A stretch of DNA of 24,381 nt from assembly GCA_910578185.1 (NCBI GenBank), contig CAJTPN010000005.1, positions 202,052 to 226,432 of the forward strand. The letters run 5' to 3'. The translations under genes were made by a program, and so were the position numbers. Below are positions 7,569-15,868 of this stretch, one piece after another (the first letter of the stretch is position 1; the number at the start of each line of letters is the position of its first letter). Origin of the DNA: an uncultured Acetatifactor sp. Lineage in GTDB: Bacteria > Bacillota > Clostridia > Lachnospirales > Lachnospiraceae. The notes beneath the pieces were generated by a model. It ran no database searches and had not been told where the DNA came from. It saw nothing but the letters and a program-made list of their open reading frames with translations.

Positions 7569-8702
7569 TTACATATATATTTGATCCTGCTTTGGTCTGT
7601 CCAGGAAACGGATTTCTTCCCCATTAGAAAGGATTCTGCTCTTTCCCTCTGTCACCCTGCCCACGATCACCGCAGGAATCCGCTCCTCCTCAAGCGCTGC
7701 CAACAGGCCCTGACCGTTCTGCGTCGTCATAATCAGACAGCCGCCGGACAACAGCTCATAAGGATTCGCATTACAGCACTCGCACACCTCCACCGTCTCC
7801 TGACGCAGGGGCAGCTTTCTCAAGTCTATTTTCAGTCCGACGCCAGCGCCCTGGGCCAACTCCCATAAGGCGCCAAAGATACCTCCCTCCGAAGCATCAT
7901 GCATGGCGCAGACGCCGGACTTCACCGCTGCCTCCGCCTCCGGAATGATGGACTGATAGCGCTCAAATCCCATCGCCTCTTCCACAAGATATGCCGGATA
8001 CCTGCCAAGCAGCTTCTGCCGATATCTTTTTGCTAAGATCGCCGTTCCCTGCAGCCCGATCCATTTACTGATCAAGATATCCTGACCGGGCGCCGCCCTG
8101 TTTACAGTATGGACTTCCCCACCATACGGCCTGCCATACCCTGTCACCACCGCTAAAGGCGCGCCTGCCATACTTGTAACCCTGCTCTGCCCTCCGGCCA
8201 ACTCCAAAGATAGTTCCTGACACTTAATTCGTGCCTCTGCCATCAATGCCTTCAACCCCGCCTCTTCCACATCTTCCGGCAAAAACAAAGTCAGCAGAAT
8301 CGCTTCCGGTTTTGCTCCGCCTGCCGCCAGGTTATTGGCACACTTTTGAATCAACTGTCCCAAGGTCATCCCAGGTTCCGTCACGCTCCGCCTCATCACC
8401 CTGTCCATGGACATTCCGGAAACATCCCTTTCCTGACCCAAATCACCTTCCCACATCTTGTCTCGGACCACACAATCCGTCCTGCCATAAGCTCCCGCCG
8501 CATCATTCCTGCTCACGTCCTCTTCCGGCAATGCAATCACCGCCTCCTGAACACAGGAAACCAAATTTTGTCCGCTGCCAAACGAAAAAATGGCGCAGTC
8601 TGCCCCTACCCCTGCGCCACTTGATATTTTATCTCTATTCGTCACAATCTGCCTTAAGACAGAGCGCTCTAACACACTTCCTGACACTTTCCCGATTTTC
8701 AT
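7569..8702 (-). CDS. AIR-synthase (PurM/HypE-like) family protein with an insertion
   Basis: A 377-residue member of the PurM/HypE/SelD ATP-binding superfamily. The N-terminus (MKIGKVSGSVLERSVL), a Gly-rich segment GAGVGADCAIFSFG (residues 29-42), AKPEAILLTLFLP (130-142) and HDASEGGIFGALWELA support the fold. Family members usually have a DP-type motif and an Asn-Asp pair here. This one instead has VQEAVIALPEED at 51-62, an extra charged stretch of about 50 residues (56-110), and Asn-Asn at 123-124. ATG 8702 matches the family start; a TTG at 8717 with AGAGG upstream is an alternative. No hydrogenase genes are near, so a true HypE role is unlikely. Activity may be altered or lost. Confidence 0.82.
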   Translation of the reverse strand: MKIGKVSGSVLERSVLRQIVTNRDKISSGAGVGADCAIFSFGSGQNLVSCVQEAVIALPEEDVSRNDAAGAYGRTDCVVRDKMWEGDLGQERDVSGMSMDRVMRRSVTEPGMTLGQLIQKCANNLAAGGAKPEAILLTLFLPEDVEEAGLKALMAEARIKCQELSLELAGGQSRVTSMAGAPLAVVTGYGRPYGGEVHTVNRAAPGQDILISKWIGLQGTAILAKRYRQKLLGRYPAYLVEEAMGFERYQSIIPEAEAAVKSGVCAMHDASEGGIFGALWELAQGAGVGLKIDLRKLPLRQETVEVCECCNANPYELLSGGCLIMTTQNGQGLLAALEEERIPAVIVGRVTEGKSRILSNGEEIRFLDRPKQDQIYM

Positions 8703-8823
8703 GTCATTTTTCCCCAAATCCGATTTCCTCTGTCCGTCTGCGTCAACTTTCTCACCCTGCCGGCAGAAAGGGAATCAGTGTTTCCCATTATTCTGGAAGG
8801 AAATGATACAAAATACCAACATG

Positions 8824-10302
8824 TTACTCCTCATCGTCGTAATCATCATCATAGTCTTCCTCTGGCGGCGCCGTGAGTATTGTAATGACATTTCTCACAT
8901 GATCTACATTGCTGGTGCCAATTGCTGCCATAATTTCCTCATACTTCTGCGGATCCTCTGTGGCGGTGCCTACGGTTGCGCTCCTTGGTACCATCTTATA
9001 ACTGCTGCTGTTCACCTGTGTGCGGCTGACTTCTTTTCCATCTTCCAGCACTACCTTCCACAGCTGCGCCCTATAGCCAATATGGGCACTGTCCGCAACA
9101 ATATAACCCAAGGGCTTAGTGGCGTCAGCATAGATGATATCCGTCGGATGATTGACTTCCAGCACTTTGCTTTCATATCGAACCTCCCTGTTGGAAGCCC
9201 TGTTTTCCCTGCCATAAATATTAAATGTAATATGCTTGTTCTGTGTGATTCCTTCTATGTAAACAGGATACTCCAGGTTATTTACAAACTTGAAGTCCTT
9301 TCCGGCGCTCTCCGCAATCGCCGCGTCTGCGGAAGGCTCCACATAATTGACAATCATGGAATGATTATGACGCTCCGTCACCTCCAGCTCCGCTTGCAGC
9401 ACCGCATTGTAAAGCGTGGTGGATACTTGACAGATGCCTCCCCCCAAGCTGTCCACTACCCTTCCGCCCATGTATGAGCCGGCCATATAATATCCGTTTT
9501 CCACGCTAAACGGCGCAACCTTTTCATACATGGAAAATTCGTCACCCGGGTATAACAGCACCCCGTCAATTAAATTACATCCGTTTGACACATTTTCACT
9601 ACGATTAAAATTTGAACTTGTATAGGAAGTGGTAAAACTGCCCAGCACATCCTTCACCTGCGACAGCTCTTCCAAACTTCCCTTCGGTTCCACCACAACA
9701 ATATCCAAAGCAATGGCACAGGCCTTGCGATCCCACTCCTCCGTCAGATAATGACTTATCTTGTCAATGGAAGTTTCCACATCAATCGAATATCCTTTAC
9801 GCCCTTCCACTATCCGGAAATCCTGATTTTCGCGGATCAAATCAAACGGCACTGCCTTCACGTCATACTGTGCGCATTTTGCTATCAGCACATCGCTGAT
9901 CTTCTGTATATCAAAGGAAAGCATCACTGGGTAAACAAGATTTTCCCTCTCCAGATCCTTCATTTTCTTATACCGTTCGATCACATTCCCCCGAACTCCC
10001 ACCGCCAAAGCGTCCTCCACCAGTTCAGGATTTGCCCAGTTGAGTCCCAGCTCATCAGCAGTCACTGTCACCGTCTTGTTATCCGCTGCAATCAATGTAA
10101 TCTCCGTATTTCGCAGACTATCCACATATGTGCGAATCGTCTGTTCCGCCTCTGCGGCACTCATGCCCGAAAGCTCCATATCGCCTGCATAAATCCCTTT
10201 TTTTATGGTCTCCTCTCCCTGCGCCATAGCCGTCACGCTGAACAGAAATATCCATGAAAACATCAGCGCAGAAAAGCAGCCTCTTTTAAACCATTTTTTC
10301 AT
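8824..10302 (-). CDS. VanW/YoaR-family secreted or membrane-anchored cell-wall protein
   Basis: 492 residues with an N-terminal signal or anchor (MKKWFKRG, hydrophobic 9-25, possible cleavage after AMA at 27). A YoaR-like putative peptidoglycan-binding domain (about 40-215) precedes the VanW domain (about 225-385), recognised by GGGICQVSTTLYNAVLQAELEVTERHNHS split across its core. A G5-like beta region (about 385-460) and a very acidic tail (EEDYDDDYDDEE) follow. Biochemical function is unknown in this family; a wall-associated role is inferred. ATG 10302 has GGAAAGGAAG upstream. It begins 25 nt after a 35-codon membrane-peptide gene, likely in the same transcript. Confidence 0.92.
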   Translation of the reverse strand: MKKWFKRGCFSALMFSWIFLFSVTAMAQGEETIKKGIYAGDMELSGMSAAEAEQTIRTYVDSLRNTEITLIAADNKTVTVTADELGLNWANPELVEDALAVGVRGNVIERYKKMKDLERENLVYPVMLSFDIQKISDVLIAKCAQYDVKAVPFDLIRENQDFRIVEGRKGYSIDVETSIDKISHYLTEEWDRKACAIALDIVVVEPKGSLEELSQVKDVLGSFTTSYTSSNFNRSENVSNGCNLIDGVLLYPGDEFSMYEKVAPFSVENGYYMAGSYMGGRVVDSLGGGICQVSTTLYNAVLQAELEVTERHNHSMIVNYVEPSADAAIAESAGKDFKFVNNLEYPVYIEGITQNKHITFNIYGRENRASNREVRYESKVLEVNHPTDIIYADATKPLGYIVADSAHIGYRAQLWKVVLEDGKEVSRTQVNSSSYKMVPRSATVGTATEDPQKYEEIMAAIGTSNVDHVRNVITILTAPPEEDYDDDYDDEE

Positions 10303-10327
10303 ATGGCAATCTTCCTTTCCACTTGAA

Positions 10328-10435
10328 TTATAAAAATAAATATGATATAGTTGGAATTATTATGGCAACGATCAGAATAATTACAATTATTGCTGAAGCA
10401 CGTTGCTTTGTCTTTTTGTTATTTAAATTAAACAT
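10328..10435 (-). CDS. 35-residue single-pass membrane peptide
   Basis: A short frame: ATG at 10435, GGGAGG 8 nt upstream, stop TAA at 10328-10330. The peptide starts MFNLNNKKTKQRASA, then a hydrophobic helix of about 20 residues (residues 15-35) ending PTISYLFL. The Lys/Arg-rich N-terminus predicts a cytoplasmic N-terminus and one membrane span. The strong ribosome site, sensible composition and 25-nt spacing before the VanW gene argue that it is real. It may accompany or modulate the secreted protein. I do not know a named family. Confidence 0.65.
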   Translation of the reverse strand: MFNLNNKKTKQRASAIIVIILIVAIIIPTISYLFL

Positions 10436-10667
10436 GGCCGATTCCTCCCTTCAGAGACTTTGTAACAATTCGCACAGCCGGCTCAAACCAATTTCAATTT
10501 GACAAAACGCAGTTCTCTGGGACAGAAGCCGGTCAAAGATATATTTATTTCCACGATGCCCTGTGGTTCGGACAAAAGCCATGTATTTCCAATAAAAAAT
10601 CACATGGGACTATACTTTGGACTGCCCTGTCTGTTACAAGAATTTACCCTATGAAAGGATATTATAT
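10436..10667. other. Divergent spacer between membrane-peptide/VanW operon and forward gene
   Basis: 232 bp with divergent genes either side, so it must hold promoters in both directions. A forward TATACT at 10611-10616 is a possible -10, with a weak TTCCAA 18 nt upstream. CCATGT (10579-10584) and ACATGG (10602-10607) form a small inverted repeat just before it. I found no convincing reverse promoter. Confidence 0.4.
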
Positions 10668-11279
10668 ATGATAATCGGTTTTTTTGCAAGTTTTATTGGG
10701 TTCACTATTATTATTTCCGTCTTTCTCAAAAGAAATTCGAGACAAAGCCGAGAGCAAGTACAAAGATTCTGGGCCAGGGAAGCGGAGGCAAATTCCGTCC
10801 GCCGTAAATCTCTCGACGGCCTGCATTATATAAAGATTCCTCTGGAAGATTTTCCCACCCAGCTGCTACCGGAAAACCCTGTGGTCACAGAATGTATTGA
10901 CATCCTGAAAACGCTTGCCACACAAAAGATCGTAAATCTCACCGGCTGGTCTAATACGGATTTAAAATTGGAATACGGCACCGCCAACATAACACTGTTG
11001 TCGGATTATGATCAGAATTTTACCTTACTGGTGCGCACTCTGCAGAAATGGGCGGATGCGCTGATCGAATCTCAATATATGGAAGAAGCCACAGTGCTTA
11101 TGGAGTATGCCATCAGTGTGGAAACCGATGTTAGCCGTACCTATTACCTGCTGGCCGATTACTGGCTCTCTCAAGGCGAGGACTGCCAAGTGGAACGACT
11201 GATAAAAACTGCCGAAGGACTGCACTCTGCCAGCAAAGAACCGATTGTCCGGAAACTGCGGGAAAAACTGAACAAATAA
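10668..11279 (+). CDS. Membrane-anchored helical protein of unknown function
   Basis: 203 residues: one N-terminal membrane segment (IIGFFASFIGFTIIISVFL, residues 2-20), a short basic stretch, then a cytoplasmic domain. Residues about 110-203 are helical with TPR-like spacing (LVRTLQKWADALIESQYMEE, then YYLLADYWLSQGEDCQVERL), suggesting a protein-interaction module. ATG 10668 has AAAGGA 8 nt upstream; frame-open sequence reaches back to 10617 but only with a TTG. I do not recognise a named family. It is monocistronic, ending at a strong terminator. Confidence 0.85.
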   Translation: MIIGFFASFIGFTIIISVFLKRNSRQSREQVQRFWAREAEANSVRRKSLDGLHYIKIPLEDFPTQLLPENPVVTECIDILKTLATQKIVNLTGWSNTDLKLEYGTANITLLSDYDQNFTLLVRTLQKWADALIESQYMEEATVLMEYAISVETDVSRTYYLLADYWLSQGEDCQVERLIKTAEGLHSASKEPIVRKLREKLNK

Positions 11280-11318
11280 TACTTTCTCCTAATCATATCT
11301 ATTTCTGAAACTCTTGCT

Positions 11319-11344
11319 GCTGCCTGAATTCAGGCAGCTTTTTT
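11319..11344 (+). terminator. Intrinsic terminator
   Basis: GCTGCCTGAATTCAGGCAGC (11319-11338) is a perfect palindrome followed by six T residues. It ends transcription of the helical membrane protein gene and separates it from the EPS locus. Confidence 0.9.
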
Positions 11345-11612
11345 ATTTCCAAATTCTTATATGTCGCTTTTAAATATCCTTTATTTGTTATAAATAATGA
11401 TACGCTGCTGCCTGCGTGAAGGGCCATAAATAAACATACAAACCCATATTTTTGACTTTTTTATGGGATAGGAAATGTTGTATTATCATGTCTCTGTTAC
11501 AAAAAAGAGATTCGGCAGGCACGGCAAAAGATATTCCCATCATTATGGGCGGAACTTGATATTTTGACAACAACGATATTAGTTGATAGGAATCACAAGG
11601 TGGGATGCCGCT

Positions 11613-13034
11613 ATGTACGGTAAGAAAAAAGCCATTGAAAATATCTTGATACTTTCGCTTGATCTGACTTGCCTGATAATTGCCTTGGGTATTGGATTTG
11701 GTGTCAGGTATGGCATGTTGTTTGGAATTTACGAAGCATGGGATAGACAGTGGGTGTTGGGGCTTTTCTTGGGAGTTTACGTTGCATTGACAATATTGCT
11801 GGATCCATATCACCATTTCTTTCGCAGAGGACCATGGGAAGAAATGAAACAAGTACTTAAAAGTGTAACATTGTTGTATCTTGTGGTTTTGGCATGCTTG
11901 TATCTCTCCCACCAGTCGGGCGAATTGTCGCGGCTGGTGTCTGTTTATTTCCTGGCGGCAAACTTTATGTTGACATATGCCGGAAGACTGGCTTTTAAAT
12001 TGTTCATGTTAAAAAAATACCGCCACAGCCGTTATAGCAGTCGATTGCTGCTGGTCACCGGGATGGTAGATGCAGAGAAAGCCATTACAAACATTCTGCG
12101 CTACAACGAGTGGTTTCGGCAGTTAATAGGTGTTGTGCTGATTGATGATCCGGGACTTGACTTTGTTGCGGGCATTCCGGTAGTAGCGGACAGAAATACA
12201 TTTCTGGATTATACCGCGCATCATGGCGTGGATGAAGTGTTTATTACCGGGAATATGCTGTCTGATTTCCCGACGCTTACACATTGGATCAGTGAACTTG
12301 GACAGATGGGTATTCTGGTAAATATTAATATCAGTGCTTTTGACATTGCATATACAGGCAAAAAAACCTTAGGACGTGTTGGGAAATATGCTGTTGTGGC
12401 ATTTGCAAGAAATATCTTCTCGATGCGCCAGATAGTGATGAAGCGAACTTTGGACATTCTGGGCAGCTTGATCGGAATGTTCATACTGGGCCTTTCAACA
12501 CTGATCGTAGGTCCCCTTATCAAAGCGGACTCTCCCGGTCCCATATTTTTTAAGCAGACAAGAGTGGGTAGAAACGGCAGAGAGTTTACTTTTTATAAAT
12601 TCAGATCCATGTATATTGATGCCGAACAACGCAAACATGAATTGGAATTAGCCGGTTGCAATGAAGTGGACGGCCCCATGTTTAAGATGGAAAATGATCC
12701 GCGTGTGACTCGGATGGGAAAATTTTTGCGCAGGACAAGCATAGATGAGTTGCCTCAATTTTGGAATGTATTGAAAGGCGACATGAGTCTGGTAGGGACA
12801 AGGCCGCCTACAGTAGATGAATTCAAACAATACGAAGCCAAGCATAGATGTCGATTAAGCATGACTCCGGGACTGACAGGATTGTGGCAAGTCAGCGGAA
12901 GAAGTGATATCAAAGACTTTGATGAAGTTGTCCAGCTTGATATGGAGTACATAGACAACTGGAGCATATGGAAAGATATTCAGATCTTGCTGATGACTAT
13001 AGGGGTTGTAATCAAGGGTACCGGTTCCAGATAA
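11613..13034 (+). CDS. Polyprenyl glycosylphosphotransferase, EPS priming enzyme
   Basis: 473 residues of the WbaP/CpsE type, transferring a sugar-1-phosphate to undecaprenyl phosphate to start the repeat unit at the membrane. About four N-terminal membrane helices (residues 8-125) and a Rossmann-like CoA_binding_3 region (about 135-250) precede the catalytic Bac_transf domain (about 270-473). That domain shows KRTLDILGS, SPGPIFFKQTRVGRNG, FYKFRSMY, RRTSIDELPQFWNVLKGDMS, LVGTRPP and TPGLTGLWQVSGR. The Asp-Glu of SIDELPQ is the known catalytic pair. The ATG at 11613 has AAGGTGG about 9 nt upstream. The sugar is not predictable. It is the first gene of the locus. No confident promoter was found in 11345-11612. 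Confidence 0.95.
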   Translation: MYGKKKAIENILILSLDLTCLIIALGIGFGVRYGMLFGIYEAWDRQWVLGLFLGVYVALTILLDPYHHFFRRGPWEEMKQVLKSVTLLYLVVLACLYLSHQSGELSRLVSVYFLAANFMLTYAGRLAFKLFMLKKYRHSRYSSRLLLVTGMVDAEKAITNILRYNEWFRQLIGVVLIDDPGLDFVAGIPVVADRNTFLDYTAHHGVDEVFITGNMLSDFPTLTHWISELGQMGILVNINISAFDIAYTGKKTLGRVGKYAVVAFARNIFSMRQIVMKRTLDILGSLIGMFILGLSTLIVGPLIKADSPGPIFFKQTRVGRNGREFTFYKFRSMYIDAEQRKHELELAGCNEVDGPMFKMENDPRVTRMGKFLRRTSIDELPQFWNVLKGDMSLVGTRPPTVDEFKQYEAKHRCRLSMTPGLTGLWQVSGRSDIKDFDEVVQLDMEYIDNWSIWKDIQILLMTIGVVIKGTGSR

Positions 13035-13175
13035 GTTATAAGCCATTTGCACCAAATTGCATGCTCAGGCAAGTAAGAGACTGATTGTGCAAATGTGGAA
13101 CAAAATAAATCAATTGACTTGACCTATTGCCTGCAGGAATATAAATTCCTGCGGTGGTAAGGAGGATAATCATAA
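13035..13175 (+). promoter_or_regulatory. Structured spacer between the priming transferase and Wzz genes
   Basis: This 141-nt gap is long for the locus. CATTTGCAC (13044-13052) pairs with GTGCAAATG (13087-13095). GCAGGAAT (13133-13140) pairs with ATTCCTGC (13145-13152), ending 6 nt before the GGAGG site of the next gene. TTGACC (13119-13124) and TATAAA (13140-13145) could form a weak internal promoter with a 15-nt spacer. The second hairpin could limit ribosome access. Attenuation or processing here is inference. Confidence 0.4.
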
Positions 13176-14546
13176 ATGGAATATGGGTATGAAACGGAAA
13201 TTGACTTGAAAGCTTTGCTTTTTTACTTCTTATATAAATGGCGTTCGATTCTGGTGATCGCATTTGCTTTCTGCATATTTCTAAGCGGCGTCAAAATAGT
13301 GAGTGAATTGATGAAAAGCTCTGATTACGTTGAAGAGCTTTCGCCAAAGGCTCGTGCTTATGAAATTGAAAAATTAGAATATGAAATCAATATGGCAGCC
13401 TATCAGCAAAATATGACAGTTTATCAGGGATGGCTGGAGCAACAGGAAGATTATATGGAAAATTCCATATTAATGAAGACGGATCCTTATCAGAAACCGG
13501 TTGCTTCGGCTGATGTTTTTGTAAAGCTTTCTAATGAAGAATGGGAACGCCTGCCGGATAATCTTGGCCTGGATCCAACAGATAGTATTATCAAAATGTA
13601 TACATCCAATTTTCACTCCAATATTGACTGGACAGCTATTGAAGAATTGACCGGCCAGGAAGCACGTTATCTGAAAGAATTGGTGACATTAAGCACGGAC
13701 TATAACAGCAATACGTTTACGATTTCGGCGACTTATTCCGACGGTGAAACGGCACAGCAAATACGGGAGGTTATTCTGAAACAGGTTATGGACAGATATG
13801 CCCATATGTCCAAAGACCTGGGCAGTCATACACTGACATTTGTGAACCCCTCCCTGACCTATGTGATTGACAGTGAGCTTGCAACCAGACAGAAGCATAA
13901 CGCTGATACCATAACGGAATATAAACGCACTTTGCTGGATTATCAAAAAAAGCTGGAAGATCTTAAAATGGCTCAACCTGCGGAACCTTTAGAGATAGGA
14001 TTCGCAAAATATCCTTTGGTTGGTTTTGCGGCAGGCGGTTTCCTGGCGGTATTGTTTTATGGAATGTTCTATTTCTTAGGCGGTAAGCTTCACGGAAACA
14101 ATGAACTGAGAAGTCGGTATGGCTATCCGCTGTTAGGCATCATTCCTGAAACACAAAAGAAAGGTTTCCTGCCAGGTATAGACAAATTTTTGTTGAAGCT
14201 GGAAGACTGCTCCATGGCAGTTACGCAGGAAGAGGCTTATGAACGAATATCCAGAAATATGGCAAAATTGGCAGAAGATAATAAAACACTTTTGCTGACC
14301 GGTACTGTTCCCTTGGCAAAGCTGCAGGAAATTGCATCGTCTGTCACCCTGTGGCCGGAAAACGGCATTTCAATTGTTGTAGCCCCTAATCTGAATATGG
14401 ATGCCCGGTCACTGAAATTACTGGCGGATTGTGACGCGGTGATATTGGCGGAAGAAACAGGGAAATCAAGAATTGCTCAGATTCAAAAAGAATTTGAAAC
14501 AATCAGGAATTTTAAGAAACCTGTGACAGGCTACATTTTATTTTGA
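13176..14546 (+). CDS. Wzz-like chain-length protein with degenerate BY-kinase-like C-terminus
   Basis: 456 residues. Two membrane segments (about 23-43 and 279-302) flank a coiled-coil extracellular region, the layout of polysaccharide co-polymerases (Wzz/CapA). The cytoplasmic tail (about 305-456) resembles the tyrosine-kinase part of CapAB/Wzc proteins: YGYPLLGIIPE, EEAYERISRNMAKL, then NKTLLLTGTVPLAKLQEIAS where Walker A should be. No GKS/T follows, the Walker A'-type aspartates are absent (CDAVILAEETGK), and there is no Tyr-rich tail. The protein probably sets chain length without kinase activity. AAGGAGG sits 10 nt before the ATG. Confidence 0.85.
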   Translation: MEYGYETEIDLKALLFYFLYKWRSILVIAFAFCIFLSGVKIVSELMKSSDYVEELSPKARAYEIEKLEYEINMAAYQQNMTVYQGWLEQQEDYMENSILMKTDPYQKPVASADVFVKLSNEEWERLPDNLGLDPTDSIIKMYTSNFHSNIDWTAIEELTGQEARYLKELVTLSTDYNSNTFTISATYSDGETAQQIREVILKQVMDRYAHMSKDLGSHTLTFVNPSLTYVIDSELATRQKHNADTITEYKRTLLDYQKKLEDLKMAQPAEPLEIGFAKYPLVGFAAGGFLAVLFYGMFYFLGGKLHGNNELRSRYGYPLLGIIPETQKKGFLPGIDKFLLKLEDCSMAVTQEEAYERISRNMAKLAEDNKTLLLTGTVPLAKLQEIASSVTLWPENGISIVVAPNLNMDARSLKLLADCDAVILAEETGKSRIAQIQKEFETIRNFKKPVTGYILF

Positions 14547-14662
14547 ATCGGTGCCCGGGTAAATGAAGAAAGATATCAGTCTCCAATATGATACGGGAGG
14601 TCTGGGACGGTATAGAAAGGTAAGTATCAGAGGTTTGGGAAAAAAGAAATGAGGGAAACCAT

Positions 14663-15868
14663 TTGAAAGAGAAAAAATATGGTGATTACCCTTTGCGCAT
14701 TGCCTATCTTGGACATAAAAATTGTCTTGAACGATCAGGCGGTATAGAAGTTGTGGTATATGAATTGGCAACCCGAATGGCAGCACAGGGGCACAAGGTG
14801 ACTTGCTATAACCGCAGCGGTCATCATGTAAGCGGCAGTGAATTTGATGCAGTAAAACGCAAGTTTTACAAAGGCGTGCGTCTAAAATATGTTTTAACTG
14901 TTCGACGTCGGGGATTGGCCGCAATGACATCCAGCATCAGTGCCGCTTTTTGCGCAGCGGTTGGAAAATATGATATCGTACATTTTCATGCGGAAGGTCC
15001 GGCGTCTATGTGCTGGCTTCCAAAATTATTTGGGAAAAAAATTATTGTCACAATTCATGGTTTGGATTGGCAGCGTCAAAAGTGGGGAAAGTACGCCAGT
15101 CAATATATAATGCAAGGGGAAAGATGCGCGGCAAAATACGCGGATGAAATTATTGTTTTAAGCAAAGACGTTCAAAACTATTTTCGCAATACCTATGGAA
15201 GAAATACCAAATTGATTCCCAATGGCGTAGACAGACCTGTTATCAGGGAAGCAGACCTTATAGTCAAACAATTTCATCTGATGAAAGATGATTATCTTTT
15301 GTTTTTAGGGAGACTGGTGCCTGAGAAAGGCCTTTCCTGTCTGATACAGGCCTTCCGCAAAGTTAAAACAACAAAAAAACTGGTTATTGCAGGGGGCGCT
15401 TCCGATACGGATACATTTGCGAAAGAACTTAAATATGCGGCACAGGGAGATGAACGCATTCTCTTTACAGGTTTTGTACAAGGGCCGTTGATGGAAGAAC
15501 TATACAGCAATGCCTATACATATGTCCTGCCTTCGGATTTGGAAGGTATGCCGCTTAGTCTGCTTGAGGCAATGAGTTATGGCAACTGCTGTGTTGTAAG
15601 CGATATTTCGGAATGCGTGGATGTGGTGTGTGATAAAGCAATGGTATTTGCGCGGGGAGATGCAAGCGCATTGGCTGATTGTTTGCAGAAGTTGTGCGAT
15701 GACGAGAAACTTACCGTCAAATATAAGGCGGAAGCGGCTGATTTTATATGTGGAAAGTACAGTTGGAACGACATGGTACAAAGAACCGAAAAACTATATT
15801 GGGATACGTTTAACCACAACCGTTCAAATAATTCTCATTGTTCGGTCTCCAAAGGAGATTCCGTATGA
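14663..15868 (+). CDS. GT4-family glycosyltransferase
   Basis: 401 residues with a GT-B fold, adding a sugar to the lipid-linked repeat unit at the cytoplasmic membrane face. N-terminal acceptor domain: SGGIEVVVYELATRMAAQGHKV, HFHAEGP, and HGLDWQRQKWGKYA, as in rhamnosyltransferase-like GT4 enzymes. C-terminal donor domain: FLGRLVPEKGLSCLIQAF and the EX7E motif in EGMPLSLLEAMSYG (Glu294, Glu302). The start is TTG 14663 with GAGGG 7 nt upstream; no ATG fits. The stop overlaps the next ATG (ATGA). Donor and acceptor are unknown. Confidence 0.93.
   Translation: MKEKKYGDYPLRIAYLGHKNCLERSGGIEVVVYELATRMAAQGHKVTCYNRSGHHVSGSEFDAVKRKFYKGVRLKYVLTVRRRGLAAMTSSISAAFCAAVGKYDIVHFHAEGPASMCWLPKLFGKKIIVTIHGLDWQRQKWGKYASQYIMQGERCAAKYADEIIVLSKDVQNYFRNTYGRNTKLIPNGVDRPVIREADLIVKQFHLMKDDYLLFLGRLVPEKGLSCLIQAFRKVKTTKKLVIAGGASDTDTFAKELKYAAQGDERILFTGFVQGPLMEELYSNAYTYVLPSDLEGMPLSLLEAMSYGNCCVVSDISECVDVVCDKAMVFARGDASALADCLQKLCDDEKLTVKYKAEAADFICGKYSWNDMVQRTEKLYWDTFNHNRSNNSHCSVSKGDSV

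Noticed and set aside
7569..8702. True hydrogenase-maturation HypE
   Set aside because: No other hyp or hydrogenase genes nearby and key motifs are altered; I also did not see a C-terminal Cys typical of HypE.
8590..9477. Forward 295-codon frame
   Set aside because: Antisense to the VanW and PurM-like genes, both with clear family motifs; composition is typical of a shadow frame.
11388..11912. Reverse 174-codon frame
   Set aside because: Antisense to the start of the glycosylphosphotransferase gene and its leader; no domain or ribosome site supports it.
14563..14652. 29-codon frame (MKKDISLQYDTGG start) between the Wzz and GT4 genes
   Set aside because: No convincing ribosome site; basic tail and short length fit chance better than a gene.
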